Assembly (NCBI RefSeq): GCF_039555335.1
Contig: NC_092631.1
Coordinates: forward strand, 11,965,701 to 12,029,700
Direction: 5' to 3'
DNA: 64,000 nucleotides
DNA from: Amphiura filiformis
Lineage: Eukaryota; Echinodermata; Ophiuroidea; Amphilepidida; Amphiuridae
Part shown: in pieces, positions 10,250 through 20,751 of the stretch
Layout of the letters: each line of letters starts with the position of its first letter
Numbering within the stretch: the first letter of the stretch is position 1
Translations under genes and position numbers: made by a program
The notes under the pieces: generated by a model
Told to the model about the DNA's origin: nothing
Databases searched by the model: none
What the model saw: only the letters and a program-made list of their open reading frames with translations

Positions 10250-11720
10250 AATAGCTGTAACTTAAAAAATAAATTGAGTAGAAGTTTCATTTCTATTGTA
10301 GATGTTACATGTCACATGCATTTCCAACACTGGTGAATAAAAATGTCACAGCACAACACTAAAATATAAAAAAATGGCAAATTTTGGCCATTTTTGACCT
10401 AAAAATGTAATTTTTGCACGTGGAAAAAAATAAATATATATTTTATTGACTTATGTGTCATTATGTCAATCTACTTATTTGGAACAAAAATGTTAATGAC
10501 GATGCATGTGTGACCTATAGTTTTTGATCTATGGGCCTATAATGATCACATGTGGACTAAATATGCATGATTTTGTTAATTTTTCCAATATTATGCTGAC
10601 TGAAAATGGTCATTTTTAGTAATTTTAACAAACTTTTCAGTGTTTGGAAAGTGGGAACTTCATTTATATTATGGATATATTATAGTACTTTCGTTTTAAG
10701 CTATTTGTAGATCCACTGGTAGCTCGGTTTCCATGGCAGCAGCAATTATATCATCAATTTGACTAATTTCAATGCAGCAAAATCACTTTAGTCAACATTT
10801 TACTGCATTGAAAGTAGATAAAATTGCTGCTACCCCGGTAGTGGGCATACTAGTGGATCTTGAAACAGCTTAACATTAAAGTACAATTACATGTCCATAA
10901 TATTAAAGCCATATTATAACATTTGCTGAGGAAGACGCCCTCACTGAATTTTTAAAATTCCTTTTTTTACCCTGCAAAAATCAAGACTCTAGGTGCTGTA
11001 GTTTTGTCAAAATCCGAGATTTTGAATAAAACTCCGGAACCGGCGCTTTATTATTACGATGGAATTAGTAGTCGAACGCATACACAATGTTCATAACACA
11101 CAGTAGTCTACAGTGCGTATCGGCGTATGAGACGGTGATATACACAACAAAGGGTCGTACCACAACATGACCGAAGGAGTGGTACGTATTAGCATTTATG
11201 TGCGCTGGTAGTAAATTCAATTTTCTTTGCTTTGCCGTTGTTGTTCGGCTCAAAAATAAAAGGGGATATATCTGACAGTAAAAGCTAACATTTTATGGCA
11301 AAGAAAAGATAATCTATTTGTTTGAAAATGTTATAATATGGCTTTAAGTGAAGTTCCCACTTTCCAAAAACTAACAAGTTGGTTAAAATGGCCATAAAAG
11401 ACCATTTTTGGCGTAATATTGGAAATATTGAAAAAAAACGTGCTATTTTAGTCCATATGTGAATTTAAAAGGGCCATAGGTCAAAAACTATAGGTCACAG
11501 GCATTCACCATCATTAACTTTTTTGTTCAGAATTACATTTTTAGGTCAAAAATGGCCAAAATAGCAAAAAAATATGATTTTTGCCATTTTTTTTATATTT
11601 TAGAGTTGTGCTGTGAGCCTGTGACATTTTTATTTACCAGTGTTGGAAATGCATGTGACATGTAACATCTACAACAGGAATGAAATTTCTACTCAATATA
11701 TTTTTAAAGTTACAGCTATT
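10250..11720. mobile_element. TTAA-flanked foldback element with long arms
   Basis: The sequence from 10250 (AATAGCTGTAACTT) rightwards is repeated inverted up to 11720. TTAA flanks both sides (10246-10249 and 11721-11724). The arms pair for about 500 bases with roughly 80-90 percent similarity by eye, around a centre near 10790; the inner pair TAGATCCACTGG and CCACTAGTGGATC is clear. The right arm is interrupted by a separate MITE (10907-11343). There is no coding capacity. It is probably a non-autonomous TTAA (piggyBac-like) hairpin element. Confidence 0.82.
10907..11343. mobile_element. TTAA MITE, copy 1 (nested in foldback arm)
   Basis: A 437-bp element with TIR AGCCATATTATAACATTT and inverse at the right end, flanked by TTAA at 10903-10906 and 11344-11347. 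The opposite arm of the host palindrome (about 10660-10690) has the uninterrupted version, ATATAAATGAAG when read inverted, which confirms the insertion point. A second, closely similar copy lies at 52853-53312. Confidence 0.88.
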
Positions 11721-11823
11721 TTAATATTTGACATTTTTGGTCTAATATAAAAATGTAATTTTCCGTGTTGTACCTCCAATTCCCTGAATTTCTTCTTCTT
11801 TTGGACTCTAGGCTACATGTTTG

Positions 11824-12006
11824 CAGGCCTTGTCTTTTGAGGCAAGTGAGAGTGATCATTCACTCACCTAAAATGAAGCTGAGGAGAGCTTTTTATCAGT
11901 CGCCTATTAATACAAGTGATTAAAATCACTCGCCTACAGCTCACTGACTCAAGTTTTGAGGAGAGTGATTTGTCACTCACCAGCAATTTTCAAAAGACAA
12001 GGCCTG
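11824..12006. mobile_element. Short TIR element, 183 bp
   Basis: CAGGCCTTGTCTTTTGA at the left end and TCAAAAGACAAGGCCTG at the right end are exact inverted copies. The interior contains further inverted GTGAGTGA/TCACTCAC words, so the transcript could fold into a hairpin. No coding capacity and no clear target duplication. Confidence 0.7.
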
Positions 12007-12016
12007 TCTATGGGAT

Positions 12017-12188
12017 GCCAGGTAACCTATTGTTGTATGTTGTCACAAAGTAAGCAGTAATCTGTTGACCTAACCTTAATCCTATCCCCTCCAATTAGAT
12101 GTTGATTGACAGGAGAGCAGTCAACGGATTATTGCTTAAATACTGCCATGACTGTGTAGCAACAATAGGCATCTATAGGTTACCTGGC
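12017..12188. mobile_element. Short TIR element, 172 bp
   Basis: GCCAGGTAACCTA at the left end is inverted as TAGGTTACCTGGC at the right end, with a second inner pair (ATTGTTG and CAACAAT). It sits eleven bases after the previous element. No coding capacity and no clear target duplication. Confidence 0.65.
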
Positions 12189-12235
12189 GCCGAGTGTTAC
12201 TTAGTTGTAGCTTCTTGCTAGTAAAGATCAAGATT

Positions 12236-12421
12236 AGACTCGCTTGCCAGTTCTATACGCTGTACCTATGTATATTTAGGACTGGCTTACGCCATTTTGG
12301 ATGTCAATGGGAAATACACACTTAACAACAATTTGCGCAGGACAGAAATTTGAAAAAAATTCTTTAAAATTTCATCAATGTGAATACGTATAAAAGTGGT
12401 ACTAACCTTATTGTGCTTGAG
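12236..12421 (+). repeat. Dispersed repeat, copy 1
   Basis: Starts TAGACTCGCTTGCCAGT and runs through GGACTGGCTTACGCCAT, GGGAAATACACACTTAAC and GTGGTACTAACCTTATT. A highly similar block in the same orientation occurs at 21304-21480. An inner inverted pair (TTGCCAGTTCTA / TAGGACTGG) suggests a MITE-like origin. Family unknown. Confidence 0.75.
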
Positions 12422-12627
12422 ACAACAAATAATTTTCATGATGCGTGAGATTTTACTCATTTTCCAGCGTTTTGCTTGAGATTTACTACCTAGGAGTGAG
12501 ATTAAATACTACCTAGGTATGCCAGGCAAACCCTAATTAAGGGTACTTGCCCATGAATTTCATTCAGGGGCGTGTTTGAAAAACGGCACAGCGTATTAGT
12601 AAAAAGAATAAAAAATACTAAAATTTA

Positions 12628-12705
12628 CACCAGGGTTCGAACCACTGCCGATACACTATGGATGCTGAACAGTGAACGATGCCACTGTGCCATGGCGGTA
12701 CCTGT
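12628..12705 (-). ncRNA. tRNA-like sequence, probably a SINE head or tRNA pseudogene
   Basis: On the minus strand there is TGGCACAGTGGC, matching the internal promoter A box, and about 35 bases later GGTTCGAACCC, a canonical B box. The middle can form a weak anticodon-like stem, but the expected U33 is not present. A/T-rich sequence follows. A tRNA-derived SINE or a tRNA pseudogene explains this better than a working tRNA. It falls between TEs, and no other copy was noticed in the window. Confidence 0.45.
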
Positions 12706-13650
12706 GGTTAATGTTTGACGATTTTCAAAGATATACATATCAACACCTTTCTAGTGTATTGAAAAGCAGATTTTGGTAGGAATACCGTCATAGTAAGACA
12801 TTGGACTCTACTTGTCTGTTTGTTTTTCATTTAACACAAATTAATTTTGATGAATTGAACTGGTATGACTCTTAGGATTCGAAATAAACGACGATTAATT
12901 TTCTAATAAATATAATAAAGACGTCCTTGTAATTTATGTCAAAACCAGGGGAGCGACAACACATCCCTACGTGTATAAGCCTACTTGCGCGATCGATACT
13001 CTTGAAATGATCCAGACAATAGCATTTGAATATACCGCCCTTATGTATGCATCTGCTTGACATGTCTGGTACCATAATAGCTTCCAATAGCCTACCCCAC
13101 CGTAAATAGCTCTCTTCATTTCCTCGCCGTGCCAATATATACGTGTCATGTATGTAATTTTGAGACATATTTTGTTCAAAAATGATAGGAAGGGAAGGTT
13201 TGCAGCCAGGAAGTGTTGCAGGTACCAGGAAGTGTTGCAGAAAGGTAAGCGTACCATACTCATTATGTATTCAAAATATCACATTTTAATGAATTCGGAT
13301 GCAAAATCCGAAAAGGGATTGACAGGTCAAAATTCTCACACTAGAAATATTGTGAAATAAAATCAAATCAAATTTAGGCTCCGCAAACAACGTCCAATTA
13401 TTCCCATTGGTGTTTGCTACACGTGTATATAATAAATTATGATTTGGGGCTAATTTGAGAAGAGTTAAAGCCTCGAATTTCAAAATACACCGAATGACGT
13501 TTTTTGATCATAAACCTCGTCAATTCAAGACTCTGTAAAAACAAATCAAGAATTTTCTGGGATAATTGCAACTAAAGTACTTGAAAGTTATGATCTAAGC
13601 TACCAGATGCATCATTAATTTCCTGACTATGGTATTTAGTCGTGGGAAAA
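12706..13650. other. AT-rich intergenic stretch
   Basis: Overlapping open frames on both strands of 12872-13483 have no recognisable domains. A near repeat CAGGAAGTGTTGCAG occurs twice at 13208-13245. No promoter, RNA gene or TE was recognised up to the start of the DIRS element. Confidence 0.35.
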
Positions 13651-13858
13651 TAGTCCCAAACAGAAATGTTTGGTAGACTCATAACCGGTGCGATCTTACC
13701 TTTCCGATGTTGATTAAGATACTTCTTGCATCGATCCCGAGATGCGGAAAACCAATAGTCATTTTGTCCCACATAAATGAATAAATAACAAAAACCCCGA
13801 TCCCCGGTGGACTCACCCAAAAGGTGACGCCACACCATATGATCGTCCCTTATCCGAC
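13651..13858. repeat. DIRS inverted terminal repeat, 3-prime end of the element
   Basis: 13706-13844 is the reverse complement of about 20581-20722, near-identical by eye over 140 bases (for example GGTGACGCCACACCATATGA against its inverse at 20584). The outermost 55 bases are more diverged. It opens with TAGTCCCAAACAG. Confidence 0.88.
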
Positions 13859-13907
13859 TTGGGATCCCCTACTCGGACCAAACTTGTAGGGGTGGCGGGG
13901 TCGGGAT

Positions 13908-14029
13908 AATCAACATCGGAAAGGTAAGATCGCACCGGTTATGAGTCTACCAAACATTTCTGTTTGGGACTAGACTCAGTACACCGGTCGATCTTACCGT
14001 TCGATGTTGATTAAGATACTTCTTGCATC
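13908..14029. repeat. DIRS internal complementary region
   Basis: 13908-13971 is the reverse complement of the left outer end 13651-13714. The adjoining 13973-14029 is the reverse complement of the right outer end 20694-20751. The two halves meet at GGGACTA/GACTCAG. In DIRS1 this region templates the joining of the two ends during circle formation. Confidence 0.88.
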
Positions 14030-14203
14030 AACATCTGAAAGATCGATCTAGCAAGTAACCGACGGATGGAGGTACAAGATTGGTCAGCATCAGAGCAGGG
14101 ATCGGGAGCGGGTAGCGATGGTTTTCGCAAGGTCAGAAAAACTCTCCCCAACAGGTCGGGAAAAAAAAAAAGACCACGCGATCACAGACATAAACCTCCT
14201 TAC

Positions 14204-14760
14204 TTAATAAGTTTGGTGGTTAAGAATAGCGACACTGGTTCTTACCATGCTGAGTATTCTGTATAGTCTGAAAACCTGGTACCCGTACACCACCGTATTA
14301 TGATCGCCCGAACAATGTCGGTAAACCTCCGCCCGTCTCTGATTACTAACGTAAGCGGAAGTATCGTAGAGAAGGGCGAAGGTGGCTTCGGGACACCGCC
14401 TGCTAGATCTCCTCAAGGGACAACCGAGCGGTATACCCAAGATGATGAGATAGCTCGTGTCGAGTGGGTCGTGGGGACGCGAAACCTTCGCGATCCCGGA
14501 CCCCACCAACACCTGGACCAGCCATTGCGACAGCGGCTGGACCGAAAGGCTCTGTAAGGGTGATGAATGCGGTCGTGAGTCCCTCGCAAGGCTTGTGTTC
14601 GGAGAAATAGTGCTGCAGCGCCTTATCGGACACCCCAGCCTATCTTTGGCTTCAGCCGAACCTTGCCCAACCCTGGGGATTGGAGAGGGACGAATGTCGG
14701 TATGCACCGCGCCCGTTCGTAGTCACGAGAACAGAGCGCCGAAACAGTGTCGCTCCAGTG
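14204..14760 (-). pseudogene. DIRS tyrosine recombinase remnant
   Basis: The minus-strand frame contains WLVQVLVGS, PHDPLDTSYL and TFALLYDTSAYVSNQRRAEV. The spacing resembles the core of DIRS recombinases, where a W-x2-x-V-L block and a P-x2-P-L block precede a hydrophobic helix ending in R-x-x-E, with the first catalytic Arg. The later His-x-x-Arg and the nucleophilic Tyr were not found before the internal complementary region, so the domain is truncated or frameshifted beyond recognition. The call rests on position and weak motif similarity. Confidence 0.5.
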
Positions 14761-15120
14761 TTTGTGAACACGGAAGCTAACCTCGAGACCGTGTGCAACT
14801 CAGCACCGCCGTCCCGAAGCCAACGCCAAACCGGAAAGCCATCTTGAGAGTTACGTATTTAAGCGTCGCTTTTGACGGAAGGTCAAAAGGTGACCCTTAA
14901 AGTAATCTAAGACTGTGTTGGGATCCCTTAGGAGGATCACTTTCCTTTTTTTTTTTTTTGCGTTGAACATACCGTCGAGGCGTAGACTAATAAGGTAACC
15001 ATCGGCTATGATAGTCGACCCGTCTCGAAACCTCGGTGAATGGAGAGGACAGCTGACTTATAGCTGGCCCCAGTGGCCCGCTGAAGTCTTGCTTGGAACT
15101 TTCTGTCAGAAACTCCGGAA

Positions 15121-15867
15121 CTAGCAGCACAGAGGCTCTAGCGGGAGAGCTATTTGTCTCATTGCACCAAGCGTAGTATGGAGCCAGACTCTGGCTATAC
15201 GTACGGAGGGTAGACTTCCGTCTAGCCCGGCGATGAGAAAAACAGCTTCTGATGAAAAGTATCCCTCCGCTGCGTGTTCCCGGGTAAGGGCCATGCAGCT
15301 AACTGCAGGTGCTCTAGTGATAGACTGGGTACCTCCGCTCCGGGCATCCGGAGTAGATCTGGTACCTCGGGGAGTGCCAGCGGCCTTGCCGCTAGCAGAA
15401 TGACAATGCAGTCTTCCCACCCGATCTTGGCCACCACTCTCATGAGTAGTGAGATCGGAGGGACTGCATAAGCTGTCATCCTCCCCAGTCTATGGACAGA
15501 GCGTCCACGGTGAATGCTTGGGGTCCGCGACCCTTGAGCAGTACACCGGCAGTGGATGATTGCGATGAGATGCGAACAGATCTTTCGAGGGTGGTACATC
15601 CCTTGAAGATCGTCTGAGCGACTCTGCGAGCAAGGGACCATTCTGCTGGTCCCGACACCCTTCCTCGTGACAGATTGTGCGCGAGGATGCTGGTGACGCC
15701 CCAGCGATGTGTATCGCTCTCATCGTAATCTGCCTGAACTTGCACCACCCTATCAGGTGTCGTGCATGCAGGCTCAATCGTGGTGGCCCGGAGTCCCCTT
15801 GTCTGTTGGGGTAGGCTACCACGGTTGTGTTATCCGTCAGGACAACGGTATGTGATTCCACGATCAC
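15121..15867 (-). pseudogene. DIRS RNase H domain and C-terminal extension, frameshifted
   Basis: Three overlapping minus-strand frames share one ancestral reading. 15867 onwards gives HTVVLTDNTTVVAY, PRLSLHARHLIGWCK and AIHIAGA, including the TDN of the catalytic site. The next frame gives LAHNLSRGRVSGPAEWSLA. Then follow ALSIDWGGMTAYAVPP, VVAKIGWEDCIVIL and LPEVPDLLRM. This is the canonical order of DIRS RNase H plus its conserved tail (D-x-LSR, EW-L, DALS-x-DW, Y-A-x-PP, VIL). At least two frameshifts break it. Confidence 0.82.
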
Positions 15868-16299
15868 CTCCTCGTAAGCGAGGGAGGTTGATGTGAAACT
15901 CTGTCTCTATGGCCCCATAGGCCCGAGGCGGAGTCTCCGTGGATGTGGACCCCCAGCCCCGTTTTGGACGCTATGGTGCGTCACTACGTGACATACCGGG
16001 GTGCAGGAAACCTGACACCCTGGGTCAAATTGGGCTGATGGGTCCACCACCAGAGTTCCTCTCGCGCGATCTCCGACAACGGAACCGCGAGGATATTGGT
16101 GACGACTGGGCCTGCAAAGCAGGCTAGAAGGTGTAGTTGGGTAAGCCTAACGTAGAAACGGCAGCACAGTACGAGGTCTACCATACTGGCCATTAGGCCT
16201 ACCACCTTCATCCATGCCACAGCGGGTTTTGCCCGAGACTCGGCCAAGAGTCAGGCACACCGCACCATGTTCGTCGCCCGCTCGGGTGAGAGCACCGCG

Positions 16300-17048
16300 A
16301 ACCCCTCCGTGAGGGTGATCTGGGCCCCTACAAATAGTGGTGTCTGCGTCGGGACCACGCTGGACTTTTTTGAGCTGATCAAAAAATCCAGGGTCCCGCA
16401 CCCCACGGACTATCAACCCCATGAGACCCGTAGTCTTCAGTGGAGTGCGTCCGTATATGAGCCAAACGTCCAGGTAGCAACTGATGTTGACACCCCTGTG
16501 CTTCAGGTGCGCTGCCACCGCTCTGACCAAGAGTGTTAAACACCCTGGGAGAGATGGACAGGCGGATGGCGGTATCAAAACTGTTAATTTTGATCCTGTA
16601 CCTAGAAGCGCAGATGCCTCCGATCTTGAGAGGCGATTGGCATATGCAGATAGGCGTCCGAGAGATCTAGCGATGCTGTTCCCATGCCCCTGATGGGGCA
16701 GGCTAGCACCGAGGCGAGAGTCCCCATTCTGAACCTCTTGGGCCTGAAGAAGCGTGTTCAACAGCCTGCGGTTCCGGATGGGGCTCCGTCGCCTTGTCTT
16801 CCTTGGAGCCAATGGCTCCAAGATCACCCGTAGAACGGGGGTAGACCGGGACAATCGCCCGCCGTGAGAAGCTGTGTGATCCCTGTCAGTAGTGCCCGGC
16901 GCTGGGGGCCGTCTGACGGCACTACTGTGGACCTCTGAAATGTGCAGGCGAATGTGGGAGACTGGGTTGCCAGTCTGTAACCCCCACTCACCACTGACCA
17001 TACCCAGGCGCTCAAAGAGATGGTTTCCCACCTCTGGGTGAAAGCCAT
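16300..17048 (-). pseudogene. DIRS reverse transcriptase, broken, catalytic Asp replaced by Val
   Basis: Read on the minus strand, 17048-16824 gives AWVWSVVSGGYRL and TQSPTF with RRALLTGITQLL, the conserved N-terminus. After frameshifts, TASLDLSDAYLHMPIA at about 16675-16620 is the block A aspartate motif. 16480-16400 gives AVAAHLKHRGVNISCYLDVWLIYG. The family motif is YLDDWLI; here the second Asp codon (16467-16465) reads Val, so the polymerase would be dead even without the stop codons in between. In elements of this type the domain copies the genomic RNA for a circular DNA intermediate. Confidence 0.88.
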
Positions 17049-19331
17049 AAGCGGTCGTCCACTGGGAGATCCCCCTGTGGAAAAACCGCTGAGCCCCAGG
17101 AATGCTCTGCCTAGCTTCCCTTGGAAGAGCGCTTGCTCTTCTTCGGGCTTGCCAGCTGTTCCTGTGCTACCCTTGCGCCTCCCAGAAATGGGTGCTGCAG
17201 AGGTAGTGGGCTCGGGTACTGTTGGTGGTGCACGGCCTGCTGAAGTCGGAGCTCCTACCCATGGTAAGGGCAGTTTCCGACCTCTTCAGAGTGCTCCCGT
17301 TGGTAGCTTCTTTGCACGGTCCTCCACCGTGGCGCAGAAGCATCCAAAGAGAAAAAGGACCCTGCCTTTCCATCGCGTTGAGCGATTGGAGTGGCAGGCC
17401 CCTCCCCGGCGCTGAGTGGACACCCTATGGGCTAGGCCCATGGAGCTCTCGTTGAGGCTAGCTGTTAGCACCGCTAATAGGCTCACCTCGCGGAAGAGCT
17501 CAGATGTTGTCTGAGCGTGATACGCTTGACGACATCTGGGTCCCTCTCGGATCCCCTCAGGTAGGTCCCGTGGTCCTCCCGCGTTACACGCAGAGGAAGC
17601 GTGCAAGCGCGCGGCGTCATAGCTCTACTGGGCTCGACAGCCCGACGATATCTACCCGTGAGGTTTGCCGGGGATGAGAGTGCAGGCGTCCCCTGTGAGG
17701 AAGCAGCAGCTGAGCATCCTACTGAAAGGATCCCTGGTCCTCCTCCATGGACTCCCCCTTAGGGGTGTCCGGAGGAAGATCAGTGCTGTTGCTCCCCTCG
17801 CGGGGCAGCGGGGAAGGAGATTGTAGTGATGTCACTACCGGACTCAGCTTCCGACTCCTTTCCCTCGCCCACAGTATCCGTATCATGCTCCGATGATGGC
17901 GGTAACTGAGGACGGGCATCTGAAAGCGGGTAAGAAGGCATAACCACTGTGTGGCTCGCCGACTACCTGCCAGCAGAAGAGGGAGTACTCCGCAAGACCC
18001 TGAGGTATCCGCCATGGCACCACTGGGTCCGCATGCTCTCGCAGCCGTCGTCCTAGCGCTAGCAGCACGGGGCCTACCCTGATCAAGATCTGGGTTAGCC
18101 CCAAGCCGGCTGGCCTGGTCAACAGCTGATGTTGGTACTGCGTGGCCATCGCTAGGCGACACTTGCCACGGTGCTGGGCCGTGGAAGAAACACCCTGCGG
18201 CGGGTACCACGGGCATACCCAGCCGGCAGCTGACCCTGAAAGGATCCGCCACCAGGGTAACCCCATGGTACTGCAGTACCAGCACCGCCTCCCCTTGTTG
18301 CCACAGAGACTGTGGCGACTAAAGCGGTGCTGCGGTACCGGTCGCGGTATCAGCGTGGGTACCCGTGAGGGTTCCCAACTGTGGACCGCTGTACCCTCGC
18401 CATACTGCGTTCCCTGTTTGGGGGATCAAGCTGTGTGCTGGCGTGGTACCGGTGCGGTACTAGCATGGGTACCCGTGAGGGTTCCGGTTGTGTACCGCTG
18501 TATGCGTGGTTCCAGCGTAGGTGCCCGTGAGGGCTCCGGCTGTGTACCACTGTACCCATGCCTCACTGCGTTCCCCGCAAGGGATCAAGCCGTGTGTATG
18601 GGTACCCGCTATACCGCTGTCCCTTGGCTAGAGGGAGCTTGCCTAGTACCACGGGTAGCTGGCGTGCATACCCCGATCAATCACCTCGCCACCTGAATAG
18701 GCAGCGTCAATCAATGGAGCTATGCCCTGTTGATTTGACAGTGATCGATCAAGAGAGGGTAATTGACCCATTGACGGTAATGGATCACCCACGCTCCGCT
18801 GGCTCTCGAGGACATAAGTGGGTTGTTGATCAGCTAGGCTGTTCAAGCTACTTACTGTACCCTCTAGAGCTTCGCCCAAGGTCGCTGTGTGTGGCGGACC
18901 ACTCACGGCAGCTATGGGCGGGTGCATAGCGGCTACCACTGAAGTCAAGCCGTAGCTCGTCTTTGTAGCTGCCACCGAATGCACCTGGGTCGCTGTCCGT
19001 GAGAGACTGCGAGCCCAACCCCTGAATAATCGCCAGCCAGTCCCTGTGGACAGCCAGCAGCTATTCTAGGGCCCAGGGTATCACTCGGCGGTCCCGCCAT
19101 GGGCGCTGCCGTGTGACAACCCCAGTTGGTTCTGCTAAGACTACACCCACAGCGTTAGCAGCGGTATCGTCTCTGCTGAACCCATGCATGCTAGGGTTCA
19201 ACCCAGGCAAGCCCGGGTACCCTTGCATGCTGCCCGTCGCTGGCTACTACTGTGGCTGTTTGAGCCCGTAGATATGCCTGCAACAGACGGGTGTCCTCCT
19301 GCTAAAAACCCGTGAGGATTTTAAGCTAGAG
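17049..19331 (-). pseudogene. DIRS 5-prime region, probably decayed gag
   Basis: Position (upstream of reverse transcriptase on the minus strand) and a GC-rich, Ser/Pro/Glu-rich reading suggest the gag region; for example a minus-strand stretch near 17810-17900 reads as an acidic serine-rich segment in one frame. No zinc knuckle or other diagnostic motif was found and no frame exceeds 190 codons. 18330-18620 is a minisatellite built from GTACCCGTGAGGGTTCC-like units. Confidence 0.45.
18330..18620. repeat. Minisatellite within DIRS 5-prime region
   Basis: Imperfect tandem words GGTACC, GGTACCCGTGAGGGTTCC, TGTACCGCTGTA and ACTGCGTTCCC recur about every 100-120 bases (18356, 18468, 18518), with divergence between copies. 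It produces matching frames on both strands that are not separate genes. Confidence 0.65.
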
Positions 19332-19777
19332 GACTGGTATCCTCCTGCTACAAACCCGCTAGGGTTTTCGCTGGTGGTTACCGCTCTGCTGCCTGCTACT
19401 TTGCTCCGACGTATAGTCAGTGCTTTCGCTGGCTGCTGAGCCTTTGGTCGCGCTAGCAGTCCCTGAAGGAACCGCCTGCTTGTCCGGGGACGGAGCCCCT
19501 TAAGCAGACCTGCCATGACCCATAGGGGCTGTCACAGCAGAATCTACCGTGTCGACTGGTATCCTCCTGCTGCAAAACCCGCTAGGGTTTTCGCTGGTGG
19601 TTACCGCTCTGCTGCCTGCTACTTTGCTCCGACGTATAGTCAGTGCTTTCGCTGGCTGCTGAGCCTTTGGACGCGCTTAGCAGTCCCGAAGGAACCGCCT
19701 GCTTGTCCGGGGACCGGAGCCCCTTAAGCAGACCTGCCATGACCCATAGGGGCTGTCACAGCAGAATCCACCGTGTC
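19332..19777. repeat. 222-bp direct tandem duplication within the DIRS element
   Basis: GACTGGTATCCTCCTGCT begins both copies, at 19332 and 19554. The copies share nearly all bases (for example GACGTATAGTCAGTGCTTTC in each) and differ by single substitutions and one-base indels. A recent duplication in the leader or gag region of the element. Confidence 0.9.
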
Positions 19778-20567
19778 GACCTTACCAGTGCCCTTGGTAG
19801 ATTTCTTCTTCGCCGTCTTATGGCGATGACGGAGCCTGTCCCAATCGTCAAGCTGGAACTCGGAGAGTCCTAAGCAAAAGAAAGACATCTAGAAGATCGT
19901 GAGCACTCCTGTGGGTGAAACAGAGCGGGTGTGGGTCCGCTCCGTCACCAGGGAAGGGCAAGCCCGACAGGGCGAGGCGAAGCGAGGAGAAAGGGAGGGG
20001 GCACTACCCCCCCAACACGCCGACTCAAGCCCAGTAAGCAAACCTGAGCACGGAGGCTGGTCGCTAACGTTAGTGGTAAAGTAAGGACTGGCTAACTTTA
20101 TTACTAAAATGTCAGACGGGTCCCTACCAATCCCCACCGTATGAATATCTGATTAACTCGTCTTTATTGGACGGTAATGAAGACATAACGATAGAGTAAT
20201 CACCCTAACATAGCAACAATAACCTACCGTACATGAAATACAATGTGTATGTACAAACATCTATTGTAACTTACAGGCTGCAATGGTTGTTTTACGTGGG
20301 AAACAAAATGAATGGCGTCAACGAGCGGCCATTTTGAATTGCTCGTGTGTCCCGTATACAAGCGGAGGCACGATATGTGGCTAAGTTTTGGATCGTTTTT
20401 TGTCACTTTTTCGCCAGAAAATGCCGTCAAAACTATCCTCAGCCGAACAATACCGGTTTGGTTTTACCTAAGGTGTGAAACTACAACCGTATATCTCGCC
20501 TTGGTCGAGAAATTGATACACAGTGCTATGAACAATCGATGGGCACGTCTGTGTCAGTCGGAGACCA

Positions 20568-20751
20568 AGGAGGATAAGGCGATCATATGGTGTGGCGTCA
20601 CCTTTTGGGTGAGTCCACCGGGGATCGGGGTTTTTGTTATTTATTCATTTATGTGGGACAAAATGACTATTGGTTTTTCCGCATCTCGGGATCGATGCAA
20701 GAAGTATCTTAATCAACATCGGAAGCGGTAAGATCGACCGTGTACTGAGTC
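20568..20751. repeat. DIRS inverted terminal repeat, 5-prime end of the element
   Basis: Inverted partner of 13651-13858, with near identity from 20581 to 20722 and a diverged outer end finishing GTACTGAGTC. The terminal repeat carries the start of an open frame on the other strand (20312-20731); because the same words recur in the opposite repeat, that frame is not independent evidence for a gene. Confidence 0.88.

Larger units (their letters stand above)
13651..20751 (-). mobile_element. DIRS-type tyrosine-recombinase retrotransposon, 7.1 kb, decayed
   Basis: GC-rich and unlike its surroundings. On the minus strand the order is terminal repeat, a gag-like 5-prime region, reverse transcriptase, RNase H, a tyrosine-recombinase remnant, an internal complementary region and the opposite terminal repeat. 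The terminal repeats are inverted, not direct (13651-13858 against about 20568-20751). The internal complementary region at 13908-14029 contains the complements of both outer ends back to back. That is the defining arrangement of DIRS1 elements, which replicate through a circular intermediate. Junctions in that region place the outer ends at 13651 and 20751. Stops and frameshifts run through all coding parts, so this copy is inactive. No target duplication is expected for this class and none was seen. Confidence 0.9.

Noticed and set aside
14066..20731. Many plus-strand frames in the GC-rich block
   Set aside because: GC-rich DNA has few stops. The recognisable protein motifs are all on the minus strand and belong to the DIRS element.
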